Below are positions 19,752 through 32,452 of a stretch of 64,000 nt of DNA, in pieces. The position numbers and the translations under genes were made by a program. The notes under the pieces are model-generated. The model was not told the DNA's origin. It searched no databases and saw nothing but the letters and a program-made list of their open reading frames with translations. The stretch covers positions 349,474-413,473 of the forward strand of contig NMRA01000298.1 in the NCBI GenBank assembly GCA_002633005.1, in the 5' to 3' direction. Every line of letters starts with the position of its first letter. The first letter of the stretch is position 1. The stretch is from Phoronis australis. Its lineage: Eukaryota; Phoronida; Phoronidae.

Positions 19752-22700
19752 ACGAGCTTCGTTTTGGCCATCCGGACAAATACGCTTTTAATAATTTATC
19801 CTACATCAGGTTGGCTCGAGTGAAATGATCGATCACAATCAAGTATGAATAATATGGGAAGAATTATTTGAATTTATCTCAGACAACACTTCAACGGTTG
19901 TTCAGAGCTATTACATGGTAGCACTTGGTAAAGTGACAAATTCACTGTTCGCTGCAACTGATGCTTAAGCCCTTCATCAAAGTTCCGGTGGATCCGAACT
20001 CCGTTTTGTTGTTGTTAAGGACGCGGTTTGAAACACCTTTTACGGATTGAATTTGCGGTTACGAAAATATCCGCGATGTGCCCGATGATTCGTGCTTTGT
20101 CGATGTTGCTGAAGTATCGTGTGGTTTTCAAGAGAAATTCGACCGGTTAGTTATTTACAATCACGCTGCCGATTGGCCGGGTTCAATCGAAATTAATAGT
20201 TGAGACTCTGTTAGGGATTCAATCGGTTAATTATTCACAGACTGGCAACACCATCAATGTTCAAAACAATTTTAGGTTGAATCTTAAAAAACGATCTGTC
20301 GACTTCACTTCGTCTGAAGATTCTACGCAAGATAAATTGCGTCCCTTATTTGGTATAGCAGAGACATAACACATTAATTTTAGTGTCTTCATGCAGCAGC
20401 CAGTGCGACTTTCCTGAGCGCATGCGCGCATATTAATTATCTGAGACGACGGATTTGAAAACTGCATTGGGATGGAAGAGCTTAAATTTCGTCTTTGTTT
20501 CAAAAATAGGAAACCTGACGATTTTTTATGGAAATTATTGCAAAATTCAAAGTGAATACGTCCCACGCTAGCTTCCCAAAGAAGTGGATGCGCCAAGATC
20601 TTTTTAGAACGTATTTTCTACGAGTTTCCGCGGTGCATTAAGTCAAACCAGTCAAAATATGATCGAATGTCATGCGGTTGACAAACCGAGGAATCTCAAC
20701 ATTTCTCGTGATGCAGTGGGAATGTTCAAATCAACGGCAACCCAACACTCGTTTTCCTTTCAAAACGCTTTTTCTACAGATGTTTAAACTCCTTCAGTGT
20801 GCTTGTGCTTGGACTCTTCGCCTTTTCTCTCACACTCACTCAGGGGCTTTGCTCTTGGCTATTTTCGCGCCGGTGTTGATCAGCTAATGTATACACAAGG
20901 CCGCGTTGGTAATTACTACAGCGCCTAGCAACCAAACATCCAATGCCGAATGGGGTAACATTCTCGGTTACAGTGGATTTCGATTGGAAGCCTTAGTCAC
21001 AAGTAGCCGTTGTATAATAAAACCAGAACAGATTTTTTTATTCTACATCTCTGCCAAAAGCTACATAATTCAAGAGGTCAATTCTCTTTAAAAATAACGC
21101 CCAAAATTTATTTTCACCGTAAAATGGATTAGGTTCAGTTACAAATTAATCCATGTCTATTCTGTAATTGACTACCTTTGTAAAGTCCGTTCACGTTTCA
21201 TCGAATAAAGCCACATGTTCCTATATTTTCTTCATCCAAGATAAGTACACAATTTATTCTAAAAATGCCCCGTAATTGCTTATATTCACGTGACTGCCAT
21301 TTTGACAGTATTGTTTTTGTAGTTGACATTGTTTTGATGGGCAGCTTTTCGTAGTCCTGTGTTATCTGAAAACAACGCATATTTTTTTAAATAGTAAGAT
21401 TCGGAATTACGCCGCCTTTTATGCTCTCGTTCCCATGATATCTTCGATTTGCCAATGACGAAGGGCACTGTCCTATAATTATACCTGAACTAACAGATAT
21501 ATATACTTTTAATTTGAACATTAACGATGCTCTTGCAAAAACTGAGGGCCAAATAAATTTCCAAGGTCGTATGTACAGTAGGCCTACGCGTGATTGATCA
21601 ATACGGAATTCTGGAACTAAAGTTGATGAACCCTTTCACTACATCCGTTATTAATGAACAGTTTTCTCGTTTGCTTAAAAAACAAACGTGTCTTGGAGCA
21701 AGTGTTTGAGGTTGTGAAAATAAATATTGGTTTACCGTTTTCAAGGTGGTCAGGCAGCTGCATTGGAGTTTCAAGTATTTATTGAGTGGTCTACATTTAT
21801 CAGTGCGATTATTTTCTAAAATACGTTTTCAAAAACAACAAAATGACTGCTGCTGACGATTTCCAAAACATCTAGGCTGCAGATGGTTATAAAGTTACCA
21901 CTGCGACCACTTTGGAGGGGGGTAGCAATTTCTTTTTTGAAGTTTTTGATACCACAAACTATTGTTTTTCATAAATGTAAACATTTTCCATGTCATTAAT
22001 TCTACTGTATATGATGCGATAAAGGCTCAGTTCTTTCAAAGCGTTTTACCTATGTGCATAACACAAATCCAATATTTATTTCCCTTGATAAACCGTCAGC
22101 CTTCTCAATTTAACAAATTAGAACTAAATCCTACAATTTCAAGAGATAGCCAGTCTCCGTTTTATGAAATTAGACAGGAACTAACACGTGTGGATTTAAC
22201 ATCCAAGTAGACCATTGTCAAAGTTCGGAATATTCGGGATCATTGCAATGTTGATTTGACTTTCTTTTAAAAGAAATTGCAATGCCAACAAAAAACGAAT
22301 TCGTCTATCATCCTCCAACCTCTTTATTCTCCCTTCCAGCTGATTCACAGACGATGCCTTCACAACCAGAAGATACACTGTACCCGTCTAGATGCTATTC
22401 CACTGCCATGATTACAGGTACCTTGGTTCATTTCCATCAAAACCTATGTTCCCAACCCCAAGCATGGTAGTCCCCTTATTCTTTTGTTCGACCTCTTGCT
22501 CTACACCCGGTACATGAGCCCATGTGCGCGAATGACGCTTTCATCGGGCGTGTTTTGAAATGAACAGTGACCTCGGCAAAATTTTCAATGAAACGGGGCC
22601 GCAAAATTGAAATGAGTTTTGAGCGGAGAACTTTTCAGCAGTAAACTGGGTTTCATGGCCCAGCTGTGGCCCTAGTGGTAGCTGAAAGTGAAGACAACTC

Positions 22701-25186
22701 CATTTTGTTTCACCATTGAGTTATTTCGGCTTTCAGAAGAGGCGAGAGTCATGTGACTAAGGAAGCCGTCACCATGATGTTCTACATTTACTTCTCCGGA
22801 GAATTTTGTTTAAAAACTCAAACAAACATGTGGTCAGAATACATCTTAATTAGCGAACGCAAAAGTTTTGCTTCACCAACTTTAAGAGAAGGCTAGTCAA
22901 AAAACTCCTGATCCACGGATAAAACGAAAACTGCTGCTGCTGCTGCTCCTTGTGTTGGATTTTGTTTAAATGAATATCTTCCAAGTTTGGAAGACTTTTA
23001 CAGTTTTCTGCCAAATTAGCTGATATTTGAAACAACCGTGCCATATTGAAATTTCACATCCTGTCTTTCGGCTATTCGGTCTTTGGTAGACATGGACAGG
23101 GGCTCTGCGCCACCTACAGATCCCATGTAATGCGGACTTGGGTCCAACCTGTTGGTAAATGCATAAACAGCGTTTTTAAAACACCAGCCCTGGTATTATT
23201 ATGCTGACAAATTTCTTCCGCTTAAGAAAAAGTGAACACCTCTTGCAATACCAAAGGTGAAGGATATAATTCTCCACATATTTCCCACGGGAAAAAGAAT
23301 TGCGCAAATACGAAGACAGTCCGGCGGTGACTGACAGAGCTGGATAATTCCGCTACCAGTCGATATCAAATAGCTAAGGTAAATTAGTGAAATTAATCTA
23401 ATCAAAGAACCAAAAGGGTTAACAATGTAATTTACTGTTTTGTTTTTAAATTAATGTACCACTATGTACGTAGTACCTCAAAAGTTTCTGTCCACCGATT
23501 CTCAGCCGGTTTATTTGAAGCGGATGTCGCTTTCGCACTGCCCTTATTCTAGAGAGCGCCAATATGAAAAGTCCGTGATTCTCTCTAGGTTATTTGGTTT
23601 AGAAAACTAATGTACATGGCCAACGTTCAATGTTGGATTTTCCCAGAATTAAAATCCACATTATTGCTATCGATTTGCCAATGCCTAGTAACGCTGTGGT
23701 TAATCCGGTCAAAAACAAAAAGTATTGTATGTGTTAATTGTAAATTGTCTAGTTCGTGTTGTCAAGGTTTAAAGTATTTATTGTGCCGGCGTGATCTATT
23801 TTGCGTTTACCCGATAAAGGTATCGTTCACGTAATCGATTTCTTTAGAAACGTCCCAATGCTTGTTTAAGATGAAATCCGAAACGCAGATCTAACTATCT
23901 AATGTTTGTACACAATACGTAAACGCGTAATCAACATTAGAACCTTTAAAAGTCGTCTTCTTGGCCCAGAATGACAACATTATGTACAGCGTAACCTCCG
24001 AACTCAGACTGAACTCTGCATCGAACTCGAAACTTAACCTTCGCGTTGCATTAATGAAGTGCAGTAGTTCAAAGTTGTATTTCCTCTTGTTAACTGGCTA
24101 AAAAGCGAAAATTGATTTAAGACTTTTACTCGCTTTAAATTGGTTCCAGCATTCCTTACAGTGGTAGAAATCTATTTATGGGACCAACAGTATCACCGGC
24201 TCATAAAATGCTTCAAAGCTTATTGAGGTTGGCCAACGTTAAAATTGTGAATTCGAAAAAAGTGCGACATCATTAGTTTAAAGGTCACTTATTTGCAGAA
24301 TATTTTGTTTTCACATTTACAAGTTGTCAGTAAATACAACTGCACTTTGTTTAGGGCAGATAATGTTAAAATAGCATTGTCGTTTAGTTCCTGTCATGCA
24401 TTTGCATAGTTAGGAGCATGCAAATCACATCTTTAAGTTTACTTGACATTGTTCATATTTATCCGCCAAATTTCCCATAATCCCATCGATTGGTAACATA
24501 ACAAGCTTGCCTGTAAAATAACACGATTTTTGCTATTTACTCGACAAACATGGGATCGTTAGTCAGTCTTTACACACAAAATAGTCAGATTTCTACTATT
24601 TACGCGACAAGCTGTCGGTGGTCATAACGTCAGAATACTATAGTGTATCCCAAATAAATAGGATGCTTATTTTTCGGCTTAATAATCTGAGGTATTATCA
24701 GCAAATCGGGTTGGAGCATTATATTTGAAATTGGTTAGGGTATGGTTTAACCTAATAAAATGTCCAAAGTTGGTGATTTGAAGACACGAACTTGCCACAC
24801 GAACATTCAAAATGAAACCCATCGAACACGTCATTTAATTACATGATCTCTATTGGATTTTCGTGAGCATCGGTAAATAATGCAATTAATCACGTGGCTC
24901 CGTATTTTTTTTCTTACAGTCAAATCAAACAAAGCACAGTTCTCTATAAATTGTCGGTTAAACAGTTCGAATTCAGCAACATCGTTCACTTTGTTCAGTT
25001 GTGCTTAGCACAGCATAACTGATTTCATGACACTCACGGTGACTCTGAAAGTACAATGTATTCTATTTGTAAAATATCGGCCTTGTCCCGTAACCATATC
25101 ATATGACCTGAAAACTGTGTCCGGTGAATGGCAAAAATCGCATTACTTGGTCGACAAGGTTGTTACGTCCCACCCCATCGCCGATA
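19752..25186. other. Long non-coding stretch
   Basis: No exon with a known domain and usable splice sites was recognised on either strand. Open frames are short and AT-rich. A short CTGCTG run is at 22932. Confidence 0.5.
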
Positions 25187-25206
25187 ACGTACATGTACAT
25201 GTACGT
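25187..25206. repeat. Perfect 20-bp palindrome
   Basis: ACGTACATGTACATGTACGT equals its own reverse complement. It is the longest member in the window of the abundant TACATGTA word family. Confidence 0.95.
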
Positions 25207-25520
25207 CTGTCAAGTGAATGCCAAAAATTGGCTTAGTTGGCTGACATGTCGGGTTTATTATCACTTCCTTTGCTGCTGTATAATCAAAACCGATATACCG
25301 ATGTGCGTGTTGATCGCTGGTGGTGTTCAAGTTGATTTCTTTCAATTTCTTATTGTCAGGTATGGTCTAGGCCCTACATTTCTTCCCAAGTATTCAAAAC
25401 AAAATCTCTATCCTGCAGTGCCGTATAATCCACATATATCTATGTGAGAACCATAGTTACGTACATGTAAGACCGTATTGCTATTCTGTATATTTAACCA
25501 AATATCAAAAAAATTACATT

Positions 25521-25967
25521 TTAACCACTTAAAGCTCATAGTTTCGGAACGTAGAAAGCCTAGTGAATTTGGCTTTGGCCTTTGTACCAATTTCATTAGG
25601 TCACGTGACCGTGTTTTTTAAAAGATATGTCACGTGACATAATAAAAATATTATTTAGCAAAAAATCATTTTAACCGCTTAAAGCACATAGTTTCGGAAC
25701 GTAGAAAGCCTAGTGAATTTGGCTTTGGCCTTTGTACCAATTTTATTAGGTCACGTGACCGTGTTTTTAAAAGATACGTCACGTGACATAATAAAAATAT
25801 TATTTAGCAAAAAATCATTTTAACCACTTAAAGCTCATAGTTTCGGAACGTAGAAAGCCTCGTGAATTTGGCTTTGGCCTTTGTACCAATTTTATTAGGT
25901 CACGTGACCGTGTTTTTTAAAGATACGTCACGTGACATAATAAAAATATTATTTAGCAAAAAATCAA
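25521..25967. repeat. Three-unit satellite, about 150 bp period, with CACGTG palindromes
   Basis: Units start at 25521, 25671 and 25820 (periods 150 and 149) and differ by only a few bases. Each unit carries the 12-bp palindrome GGTCACGTGACC and, about 15 bp on, a second GTCACGTGAC (TGTCACGTGACA in the first unit), giving six sites. A diverged trace of the unit recurs near 28033 and perhaps near 48870-48950. Confidence 0.92.
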
Positions 25968-26025
25968 GGTACATTGATAGCAAAACAACGGCATCGATAA
26001 CACGATTATAATTTATCTCATTTAA

Positions 26026-26999
26026 ATGTTCAAGGTGAGATCTGGAAGCGCTGCTAAAATTATCATTTCGTTTTCGTTTCGTGCAACATCAGAACAAAAA
26101 ATCATGAAAACCACAAAAGTCCTATTTTTGATAGCAATTGGTGCAAAAGTAGAACATTTTAAAACAATCTTTAAACATTTTGGTAACCTTCAAAATGGAG
26201 AGAGGCAACACGGCCTTGGCTATGATGTGGTGTGGACACTGTCCGAACCATATCGTGGACGTCACCATCATCTTTACTACGACCGATTTTTCTCCTCAGT
26301 GACACTGGCAGAACACCTCAAATTGGAAAGCACTTACACCTGTGGGACAATAATGAATAACCGCAAAGATTTACCAGCCTGTTTCAAGAGAGCCAAGCTG
26401 AAGAATACTGGTGATCTTATTCAAAAACAAAAAGGGGAAATGGTAGCTACTATGTACAAAGACAAGCGGACTCTCACGTTTCTCTCGACTATCCACAAAC
26501 CATTCGTGGGTGAGGGAAAGCCTGAAGTCAATCTGCGTTACAACGATTTCATGGGTGGGGTGGATAAGTCAGACCAGATGCGATCTTACTACCCTGTAGG
26601 CAGAGCATGCAAAAACTGGTGGCGCTATTTGGCATGGTTTGCGTGAATTTGTCTCTTGTAAATGCATTCATTCTTAGTACGAAGAGTCATCATGCGCCAC
26701 CTTTGCCAAAGTACTACGACTCGGTGCGGTTCCGCATGGAAGTAATTGAACAGCTATTAAACGGGTTTACGTGTCGGCAACGTAAAGCAGGAAGGCGGTC
26801 GAAGGACTGCGCAGATGTTGTTGTTAACCAGGCAGCCATTGGACATCATAAAATTGTAAAAGTTCAATGTGTAATGAACAATCGCAAAACACCAAAGGGT
26901 TACCCCATCGAGACTTCATTTATGTGCTCTTTTTGTGAGGTGCCCCTGTGCAGAGTGAATTGCTTTACAATATTTCATGACAGGAACTTGGCAAACTAA
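26026..26999 (+). pseudogene. piggyBac transposase, N-truncated and frameshifted
   Basis: Residues matching DDE_Tnp_1_7 begin near GLGYDVVW (about 26215). The three catalytic aspartates can be placed in YYDRFFSS, MYKDKRTLTFLST and FMGGVDKSDQM. The frame shifts near 26640, after RACKNWWRYLAWF, and continues to 26999 with VNLSLVNAFIL and a C-terminal Cys-rich zinc-finger-like tail (CVMNN, FMCSFCEVPLCRVNC). The first ~200 residues usual for the family are missing. The upstream part of the open frame (26026-26200) has no family match and resembles sequence at 28080-28240. Confidence 0.88.
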
Positions 27000-27599
27000 C
27001 TAAAAGTAGAAACTATCGCATGACTGGTGTTAAATAATCGTTCATAATTATGTACCTGATTACTGAATTTATTTTGAAATTATAGTTTGCTCCATTGATG
27101 CATAGAGTCCATGTTCAAACAGAAGTAAGAAGCACTGAAGTCAAAGTAGAAATGAAGGAACAACCATCTGAGGCAAATTCATTTGTCTTCACGTTTTTAT
27201 ACCTGTAAATTATAACAAGTTTCTGATATTTTTTCTCATTTTGTGATACTCCAGTGCTTGCTTATTGTTATGGACACTTGTCAACACAAAACAACCAAGG
27301 TTTTGGTTTCTAATATTTTTTTATTTCAGTCACTTCAGAAAACAGTTCAAAAACATCAAATTCACACAATTTACCTGTAATTTACCTGTATTTCCTCAAG
27401 TATTGGGACCCCGTAGGCAGATGTTCATATAAAGTAAACCCTCTTGAGTGTCTGCTGAAAATTTGAAGGACTTACCTCTAACAGTTTTGAAGATATAGTT
27501 GTCTTTGTGGATGTGGGTAATTTCAACATGAAATGGCAGAAATAATGCAAGCAAATGAGGGTTGTGTGGTGCTGAGAAATGTAAGTGCGAAAGGGTTAA
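26026..27599 (+). mobile_element. piggyBac-type DNA transposon relic
   Basis: A transposase relic (26200-26999) is followed by a right end reading GTAAGTGCGAAAGGG and the TTAA target at 27596-27599; on the minus strand this is TTAACCCTTTCGCACTTAC, the classic piggyBac terminus. I found no matching left end, so the 5' side is lost or replaced. Target TTAA and CCCTTT ends are family hallmarks. Confidence 0.85.
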
Positions 27600-29054
27600 A
27601 TGATAATATCTGAAGATTTCATAAGAATAAACTCACCCATCTCTGAGACTATACTGCCCCCGAAGGTTGCCAAATTTGTACATCTTTCTATCGGCCTACG
27701 TAAGCTTAAGATTACTATGGATTCCGATAATAAACCGTGACATCTAGCGATTACTCTGGGATAGATAAATGTTTCGTGACTTTCGAGGTTTTGACGTGTA
27801 TATTTAAGAGAACATGTTCATCTGGTGGGCGAATGCCATTGAAGTTCTTCTCAACAGTAGACAGGGTAGAAGGACATGCGGATTCGCTTACTTGAATACA
27901 CCTCTGTGGCATTCAACGTTTACGTGTACATGTATATATCGTCTAATAGTAATCATAATTGTCCTTTTCGAATGTCCGTTAGTCCTTTCTCACCTTCTAA
28001 TTTTTTCTGACATTTTACGAATCTGACAATATTTAGGTCACGAGACAATGTCCTTTCAGTAAAATGTGACAAAACGGGAAAACAAACAACAAACCGACGG
28101 CATCAATAACATTGTCAAAGTTTGTTTAATACACTTGTACAGTTGAAGGTGTTCAAGATTAAATTTCGAAAGTACTTTCTAAATTATCATTTCTTTTATA
28201 CAATTTTTTAGTTTTTACCTGGAAATCATAAAAGTCCAATTTTAAAAACACTCCTAACAGTGTTTTGGAAAACTTTACGTAAAACATAAACTCTGAAAGT
28301 CTCATACGAAACCGACCACCTGCTCTTCAGAGATACGGTGTACTGAAGTTGACGAAATTCTGACATGTTTTTATTGCCCTACTTATCGTCACAAGATATG
28401 AACTGTACATTCTGTTAACTCATCTGAGGCACGGTCAATCAAAAAGGTCAAAATTGCTACAACGTGGCACGAACAGTTACATAAACTTTGATCGTTCATA
28501 TAGTCGATAAGAAGGTCATTTTTTATTTGTCATTGTCCAAGGATTGGTGGTTAACGTTCAATAACAAGAGCAATAGGCGATTGATTTGTTCACGGAAACT
28601 CATGTTTTACCGAGCTCGGCAGTATCGATGAGACGTAATTGAATGTCAGTTGTCCTTGGAAACGTGTTGTGATGTTTATGTACCTAATTGAGTTGGTCAA
28701 TGCGTTGACGCGGTGGTCAATAACTATCATTAACTAGTGTGACCTCACAACTGGCCTTCAAATTAAGGCAACCGTCCAAAAACACAGGGGCAGAGTAGCC
28801 TGTAAGATACATTTCTCGAAAATTTGCGGCGACAAAGCTTTGCTTAAAAAGAAATCAAGGAAACCGTATTTTTTTTCCGTAAGACAACACTTCCAATGGC
28901 GTTCGCCAGTATTACACTCTCTGCCAGTAGGGGCGCTCTCGAGAGTACTGAGAGCATGACTCATCCCGACTCGATTTGGTGGACAGGAATTCAATTGCTA
29001 CATAGTAGTTCATTAATTTAGAAACCGAGGAGTAAATTCCAAATAGCGATCCAA

Positions 29055-29214
29055 CAGGGGCTGATCCAGGATTCTTAAAAAAGGGGAGTCTAATCAAAGA
29101 TTTTAAAAAGGGTGGTCCAGGTCAACAATTTGAAAATTCTAGATTTGATATCACTAAAATCATTTGAAAAGGGGGCGGGAGTTCGGACCCCTTTGACGCC
29201 CATGGATCCACCTG
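29055..29214. mobile_element. hAT-like non-autonomous element (about 160 bp)
   Basis: The left end CAGGGGCTGATCCAGGATT and the right end, read in reverse as CAGGTGGATCCATGGGCG, form imperfect terminal repeats starting with CAG. No clear 8-bp target duplication is visible, so the class is tentative. Confidence 0.5.
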
Positions 29215-29439
29215 TGCTCAACTGAGTTGGCTAGATCTTTTGCGTATTTGTTTCGTTCTTCACTCACAGTGTTATATTTTTCTATCATTTTATCTTTATT
29301 ACGAGCTCCTTGTTTGACGTTTTCTAGTAATCATAACTAAAATATTTAGGGTCTTAGTCCTTAAATTAGGGGCGTTGCATGTAAAGATCCCTACTTACTC
29401 TCAATAATTTTGAGAACTGAACGTACAGTACAAAACTAA

Positions 29440-29643
29440 GTAGATTTAAGGAACATAGTGGAGTCGCTGGGGATTGTTTCGGGTAACCGGACATTGGACC
29501 CCGTGCATCCGTGCCCGATGGGATCTGAAATGGGTAGCGAAATGAGGTGGGCAGTGAGGGTGCGAATGTCTGACGGCCAAAATCCTGGCTAATACTCTGC
29601 CCTGCGGCCCCCCCCCCATAACTAAAAGTATGGATCCGCCCCT
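29440..29643. mobile_element. hAT-like non-autonomous element, right part
   Basis: The end GGATCCGCCCCTG (reverse CAGGGGCGGATCC) and the inner block TGCGAATGTCTGACGG ... AAAATCCTGGCTAATAC are shared with the element at 44066-44363. The left boundary is not clear. Confidence 0.6.
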
Positions 29644-32211
29644 GGTGGGTTGTGGTGAATGAAACTCGATGCAACAAGGGTAGCGGGTTCTGAAAACCAG
29701 CTAGAGATGGATTTCCTGCCTGCAGCCCAGTAAACCTGCCTTGTATGAGCCCATAAAACAGCCGAGATACCTACATGTATTGACTGCGAATTCCATTTAG
29801 AGTAGTTTTTACGATGCTTTCCAGCTCTCATAAACCATTCACGTTTTAGTAAATCAACTATCAGCAGTTAGTTAAAGGCATATTCAGCCTACATCAGCAG
29901 ATAAAAATGGTCAACTTCAAAGTGAATAACATAAGAACGCCTTATTTCCTGACTTTATGCTTTAAGACACGTGCCAAAACAAATATCTAAACAAACGACA
30001 TCGTCTCTGGATGTAACGGGGTTTCCAATGTAATATACATACTACCCAAGTACCCACCGATGTAGGGCTCAGTATGCCTTTATAAGAACACTTCCTGCAA
30101 CATTTCCTATGACAAATTAACAAGCAGGTTACCAAACCATACAATTAATATTTAGTATGCACTGAAGTCCATAACGTGATAGAAAATAAATGTGCACCTC
30201 GAACTGCTGTCAAAGTTGCACAAAAGAGATGCGTCTCCGCCGTATGCCTCTTTGTCATGTTTCGTTAAACACTGTTAAGCCTCTTTGACAATAATTTTGG
30301 GCAAGCATTGTACTGTGAAGTTTCTCTAGAATATGTCAAGTCACAGGCAGGAAAAATATTAAGGATGCAGAAAATGCTGCAAAAATGTCCATATTATCGC
30401 ATAAGTGAGCGTTAACTACGTACAGGTGTATATAAAATAACCAGGGCTTGTCAATAATTTGTAAACAGGAGACACTGAATGCACCCAGTTCTGTACCTCT
30501 CATTACTGTCACATAATATGTAATATTGATTAACGACAGCCAGGATGTTGACTGTATGGGGTCACAGGAAATAATTTGAATAAGCGAATAAATAAAAAAT
30601 AGTCAGTAATTCCAAAATCATGGAAACCATTTAAGATAATTTTTATGTAAGCGACCAAATGCAGGGAACAGTAAATCAAATCACCTAGCCCATTACTGGT
30701 TGACTGTCAACAGTTTCACGCAAAACATCCTTTGTTTCAATCATTAACATCTATCTAAACCAGTGGGGAAGCGCAATTTTCAATTAAATGCTGCTGCAGC
30801 CGGAGGCAATGCAAAAAGCACCATGACTGCTTTTTTACCGGCCGGAGCCGTCTTATCTTCCCATATACTGGGGCACGGGTCAAGGCTATGGTGATCAACG
30901 GCGGTTTTAAATTTAATGAGGCTGAATGGGATTCCCTGACTTCGTGAAGACTGGCAGGGACAGGGTGGCCTACTACCTACATGTACATTTAGTTTCAACC
31001 CAGCCGTGCGCGTGGTTCCGTGGGTGAGGTTGAGGCTCAGCGGCCCTGAACTTCAGTCGCACTGCGATGCTATCTTAGTTGACATAAATTTGAGGAATGT
31101 ATCGTGGTTTCTAATTCATTAATATTCCTACTTCATATTATTTTAATACAAATGCGTACTCATTTTTCCGTGTTAGAACGTGCGGGCAATTTCGCATGCA
31201 CATTGAAAATGAATCTAGACAGTAATCACTTTACTGGCCAGCTAGACAAACTGTATTAGTACCTGGGCGTCGTTTTCGATGTAGGTACAAGTAATAACTG
31301 AGATATCGTTTATTTTTGCAGGCAAAAATATAAACATTACTCCTGAGTTTAGATATTTTCGGAGCAGTGAACCTTTGGAGAAGTAAACCTTCGAAATACA
31401 TGCAGTGGGCTGTTCCCAATTCCAGCGATGTACATGTAAGAACTGTCAGTAACGCGCAAAAATACAACCAGATAAACAATTTCGCCAAGTCATTCTCCGA
31501 CTAAACTTTATATTTTCGCCCGAATATGTAATGAGGTGTAATCACTCATTTAAGCATGAATGATTTGAAATTTTGTCAGGAGGTAACGTGGCAATACTCT
31601 CTTGTTGTACCACATTACATCCGAATTGGTGTCCCGTTCTTTGCGAGTAAAAGGCACAGCATCCTCATTTCTGTTATTACAAGTCCCGTCTCATCTAAGG
31701 AACATAGAGCTGGGAGTCATCGTCGTGTGTACTGAAATTGTCCTTCCTTCTAAATAAGTTGCGCCAAAGGCCTTACCGAAAACTCTACAGTATCGACGTT
31801 TGCAAAATACCACAGGTCCACCGTTCTAGAAATTCTATCCATCCCCGTTCAATGCTGGCTACGGGCCTGAAGTTAACTGCGATAAGCCATGTGTTGTTTT
31901 CCGCATTGCACTCCCGGGACTACTTTTAACAGAGCTGTATGTACTCAGACATGGAAAGTACAGAACGTGGTTCAATGTTGACGGCTCCATCATCTCGTTA
32001 AGACATTCCCAGATGAAATCGAATTCTCGTAATCATATGGCAGAAGTATTTCCATGTATGCAAGATAACCTATATTTATTACGTTACTTGTGTTTTGACG
32101 TCAAACACGTGTGTGTAACTTGCAGTTTTTCCCCAAGCCTGAATGCTTCTTCGCGTCTTCGCGAGACAGTGTATCTCAAATTTCCTGATGCTTACTTGTA
32201 AAACGAGCGAT

Positions 32212-32452
32212 ATGAAATCAACAGTAAGCTATGTTGAGTGGATATGTTTCAACAAAAGAGCGCCTCCCCAGCCTCACTTACATTCGGGATTCCTGTACCC
32301 TGATAGTGAAGACGAAAATCCTCTAATAGAGCCTTGCACACAAACGCCTCTTAGAGCAAGATCGTCGGATGATGACGACAGCCTATGGAAAAGACTTGCC
32401 GTGCAAGGAGCAAAGCTAAATGCGACTCGTCAAGTGATAGCAAGTTTCCAAG
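32212..32452 (+). CDS. ODF3-like exon 1
   Basis: Open from ATG at 32212 to donor CAAG|GTATAC, phase 1. It encodes [18 protein letters not shown] and [19 protein letters not shown], acidic and low in homology. The frame is open further 5' to 32143, so an upstream acceptor is possible. Confidence 0.5.

Larger units (their letters stand above)
27600..32211. other. Non-coding stretch with repeats
   Basis: Contains a diverged copy (28033-28240) of the sequence between the satellite and piggyBac ORF, hAT-like ends at 29055-29214 and 29515-29643, and a 72-codon minus-strand frame at 30780-30998. No gene was recognised. Confidence 0.45.
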
